NCBI RefSeq assembly: GCF_014164585.1 | Contig: NZ_JACJFM010000024.1 | Span: 16,852 to 80,851 of the forward strand | Reading direction: 5' to 3' | DNA: 64,000 bases | DNA from: Oceanospirillum sediminis | GTDB taxonomy: Bacteria; Pseudomonadota; Gammaproteobacteria; Pseudomonadales; Halomonadaceae | Shown: positions 63,721 to 64,000 of the stretch, in pieces | How the letters are laid out: every line of letters starts with the position of its first letter | How positions within the stretch are numbered: the stretch's first letter is position 1 | Program-made: the position numbers and the translations under genes | The notes under the pieces: generated by a model | Told to the model about the DNA's origin: nothing | Databases searched by the model: none | Seen by the model: only the letters and a program-made list of their open reading frames with translations

Positions 63721-64000
63721 GGCTCCTCGACGTTAGGTGTGGATTCTGCTTTGAGATTTATAGCAAAATAAGCACTTTTTCAGAGAGGATAAATCATGGA
63801 TGGCAATCAGATTTTTGCACTGGGTCTGGGATTAGAGGCCCCCTGGAAACTGGTTGATCAGCACCTGGATGTATCCTCATCACCTCACCAGTTGCATCTC
63901 ACTGTAGAAGCCGATCGTGGCAGCCTGTTCCCCTGCCCTGAATGCGGACAGGCATGCCCCGCTCATGACTATAAAGAGCTGACCTGGCGACACTTAAACT
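63721..64000 (+). mobile_element. ISL3-family insertion sequence, left end (partial)
   Basis: The transposase reading starts 75 bases in and runs off the window. GGCTCCTCGACGTTAGGTGT at 63721-63740 looks like an ISL3-type terminal repeat (GGCTCTTCG-like), but the right end is outside, so the boundary is tentative. Confidence 0.5.
63796..64000 (+). CDS. ISL3-family transposase, N-terminal fragment (cut by window end)
   Basis: The first 68 codons are visible: MDGNQIFALGLGLEAPWKLVD, a beta-rich segment and a zinc-binding CPECG motif followed by a second cysteine and the HDYKELTWRHL block. This matches the zf-ISL3 N-terminal domain of ISL3-family transposases. The catalytic DDE domain is beyond the window. 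A GAGAGGAT site precedes the ATG. Confidence 0.82.
   Translation, partial: MDGNQIFALGLGLEAPWKLVDQHLDVSSSPHQLHLTVEADRGSLFPCPECGQACPAHDYKELTWRHLN

Noticed and set aside
63648..63857. 69-codon frame before the ISL3 transposase
   Set aside because: It overlaps the transposase start in another frame and crosses the likely IS end; composition is not protein-like.
1..64000. CRISPR array, prophage or toxin-antitoxin pair
   Set aside because: No regularly spaced short repeats, phage structural genes or typical small overlapping gene pairs were seen. The only tandem repeats are the two REP-like units at 63.4-63.6 kb.

Overview
The window looks like a chromosomal segment of a marine gammaproteobacterium. 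The recC-recB-recD order, the divergent ppsR/ppsA pair, two PhoX-type phosphatases, a TnpREP-type transposase and an ISL3-type transposase all fit, and Oceanospirillales is my best guess. No rRNA or other marker in the window settles the genus. Most genes are CTG- and CAG-rich housekeeping or environmental genes. Two blocks (51.4-52.7 kb and 57.6-62.0 kb) use visibly different codons and were probably acquired.

Layout. 0.1-6.4 kb: a BI-1/YccA membrane protein, tRNA-Ser(UGA) with promoter and terminator, a methyltransferase, ppsR and ppsA, and a CitE-like lyase. 6.5-18.5 kb: a PhoX-family protein without an export signal, an alpha/beta hydrolase, a hexapeptide acyltransferase, an AhpD-like protein, a class V aminotransferase, a solute-binding protein, an exported endonuclease, bactofilin, an AraC regulator divergent from a rhodanese, and a second PhoX that is a Tat lipoprotein. 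18.8-28.2 kb: a peptide-use block of pepQ, a LysR regulator, an M14 carboxypeptidase and a complete dppABCDF-type importer. 28.5-30.0 kb: a hotdog thioesterase divergent from a LuxR-type regulator. 30.1-40.3 kb: recCBD. 40.5-43.1 kb: a DUF2799 lipoprotein, a CLCA_X/HExxH protein and folD. 43.4-47.3 kb: a TorR/TorS-like two-component system with a periplasmic binding protein between its genes. 47.9-50.7 kb: glyA and sdaA, with a structured-looking leader before glyA. 50.7-52.7 kb: a TetR regulator divergent from a FabF-like ketosynthase. 52.9-56.0 kb: a QseBC/PmrAB-like system with a YgiW-like protein and an RTX-tail-like protein. 56.4-57.4 kb: a PAS-diguanylate cyclase.

57.45-61.98 kb is the most unusual region. 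It is a tight operon encoding a thermostable-hemolysin-family (GNAT-fold) protein, an acyl-adenylating ligase, a heme-oxygenase-like diiron enzyme, a short-chain dehydrogenase, an exported TPR protein, and the broken start of an OmpR-family response regulator. A CTTAAG-N5-CTTAAA direct repeat lies just upstream of the first gene. The gene set reads as a small fatty-acid-derived metabolite pathway that has lost its dedicated regulator.

62.1-64.0 kb is mobile-element territory: a relic fragment and an intact copy of a TnpREP (Y1) transposase, two near-identical 99-bp repeats each holding a REP-like hairpin, and the first 68 codons of an ISL3-family transposase running off the window.
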